Origin: Ignavibacteriales bacterium
GTDB taxonomy: Bacteria; Bacteroidota; Ignavibacteria; UBA10030
Direction: 5' to 3'
Assembly (NCBI GenBank): GCA_016207365.1
Contig: JACQPU010000130.1
Coordinates: 1 to 5,396 of the forward strand
Length of the DNA stretch: 5,396 nt
Shown: piece by piece, positions 4,720-5,396 of the stretch
How positions within the stretch are numbered: the stretch's first letter is position 1
How the letters are laid out: each line of letters opens with the position of its first letter
The notes under the pieces: model-generated
What the model was told of the DNA's origin: nothing
Database searches by the model: none
Seen by the model: only the letters and a program-made list of their open reading frames with translations
Program-made: the position numbers and the translations under genes

Positions 4720-5396
4720 TTACGTGTTTAATGATTTGAGCTCTTCGAGTTTCACCTTTTGTTCATGCAACGCTCTTCCGACCACGACCCCTGAAACTCC
4801 GATGTGGGTGAGGGCTCGGATATCTTGGATTGAGGCAACGCCGCCGCTGGCGATGAGTTCGATATCACCAAATTGCCGTCGGATGTCTCCATAGAGTTCC
4901 GCATTTGTCCCTTGGAGCATCCCGTCTCGGGAGATATCGGTGCAGATAAACGTAGTGGCCCCGGAGGCAGTCATCTCAGACATGAAATCCGAAGGGGATT
5001 GATCAGAGTTCGCAAGCCAGCCGTGATGAGCCAGGGTTCCATTCTGGATGTCGATTGCAAGGGCGATCCGATCGGGGCCGAAGTGTTGGATCCACTTTTT
5101 CACGAGGGGTGGATTGGAAACTGCTACGCTTCCGATGATGACGCGCCGGGCCCCGAGGTCAAGAAGTCGTTGAATGTCTTGTTCGGAGCGAATGCCTCCG
5201 CCCACCTGAATAGCCACGCCCGGAAGATCAAGGAGAGATTCCAGAGAATCCCAGTTTGTGATTCGGCCATTCTTTGCTCCCTCCAGATCGACGACGTGCA
5301 GAGATGAGAATCCAGAATCAAGGAATGTCTTCGCAACATCTGCAGGCGAATCAGAGTAGACCGTCTGCGCGTCGAATCGGCCCTGGCGAAGTCGAA
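4720..5396 (-). CDS. hisA: ProFAR isomerase HisA (start beyond right edge)
   Basis: Phosphoribosylformimino-5-aminoimidazole carboxamide ribotide isomerase, the TIM-barrel enzyme that makes the substrate of HisF. The visible 224 residues begin RLRQGRFDAQTVYSDSPADV, which aligns with about residue 17 of HisA. Only the first beta strand, with the first catalytic aspartate, is outside the window. Also visible are LHVVDLEGAKNG, phosphate-loop VGGGIRSEQDI, the central aspartate in ALAIDIQNG, the threonine-aspartate pair in CTDISRDGMLQGTN, and the C-terminal loops IASGGVASIQD and GVVVGRALHE. The protein ends in SLNT and the stop is TAA at 4722-4720. A GTG at 5217 is internal and not the start. HisA rather than HisF is supported by the RLRQG and DLEGA motifs. 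The gene is first of the three his genes seen here and is followed by the repeat-rich spacer. Confidence 0.97.
   Translation of the reverse strand, partial: RLRQGRFDAQTVYSDSPADVAKTFLDSGFSSLHVVDLEGAKNGRITNWDSLESLLDLPGVAIQVGGGIRSEQDIQRLLDLGARRVIIGSVAVSNPPLVKKWIQHFGPDRIALAIDIQNGTLAHHGWLANSDQSPSDFMSEMTASGATTFICTDISRDGMLQGTNAELYGDIRRQFGDIELIASGGVASIQDIRALTHIGVSGVVVGRALHEQKVKLEELKSLNT

Overview
The window looks like chromosomal DNA of a Bacteroidota/Ignavibacteria-type bacterium. The main clue is an ECF sigma factor, a FecR-type anti-sigma factor with a C-terminal DUF4974-like domain, and a SusC/RagA-type TonB-dependent receptor with an N-terminal STN domain, in that order. This triplet is characteristic of that group. 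The lineage call is inferred from gene families and repeat style, not from a marker gene. All five genes I support read right to left on the minus strand; the first (hisA) and last (receptor) run off the window edges.

Right part (4720-5396, then 2753-4098): late histidine biosynthesis genes in pathway-typical order: hisA (its first codons lie beyond the right edge), hisF, and a fused hisIE. hisF and hisIE overlap by four bases (ATGA). hisA and hisF are instead separated by 621 bp with no convincing gene. That spacer holds three diverged copies of a ~24-bp repeat, a partial inverted copy, a perfect 14-bp inverted repeat and several smaller hairpins. It looks like old, short palindromic mobile or repeat-element debris inside an otherwise compact operon.

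Left part (1-2634): a cell-surface signalling and uptake module. The sigma factor (2017-2634) is followed after 263 bp by the FecR-like regulator (572-1753), and after 52 bp by the receptor (1-519, 173 residues visible). In the FecR paradigm the receptor's N-terminal domain senses the loaded state, the inner-membrane FecR protein relays it, and the sigma factor directs transcription of the uptake genes. The substrate cannot be read from this window.

The least ordinary signal is short-repeat invasion. A 129-nt, in-frame segment in the fecR linker is bounded by direct GTTCAAGGT copies, and the same word recurs in the sigma-fecR spacer, including a shared exact 13-mer. Another spacer repeat (13 bp, 18-bp period) follows the sigma gene. 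I found no CRISPR array, tRNA, rRNA, intact insertion sequence or clearly new multi-gene system.
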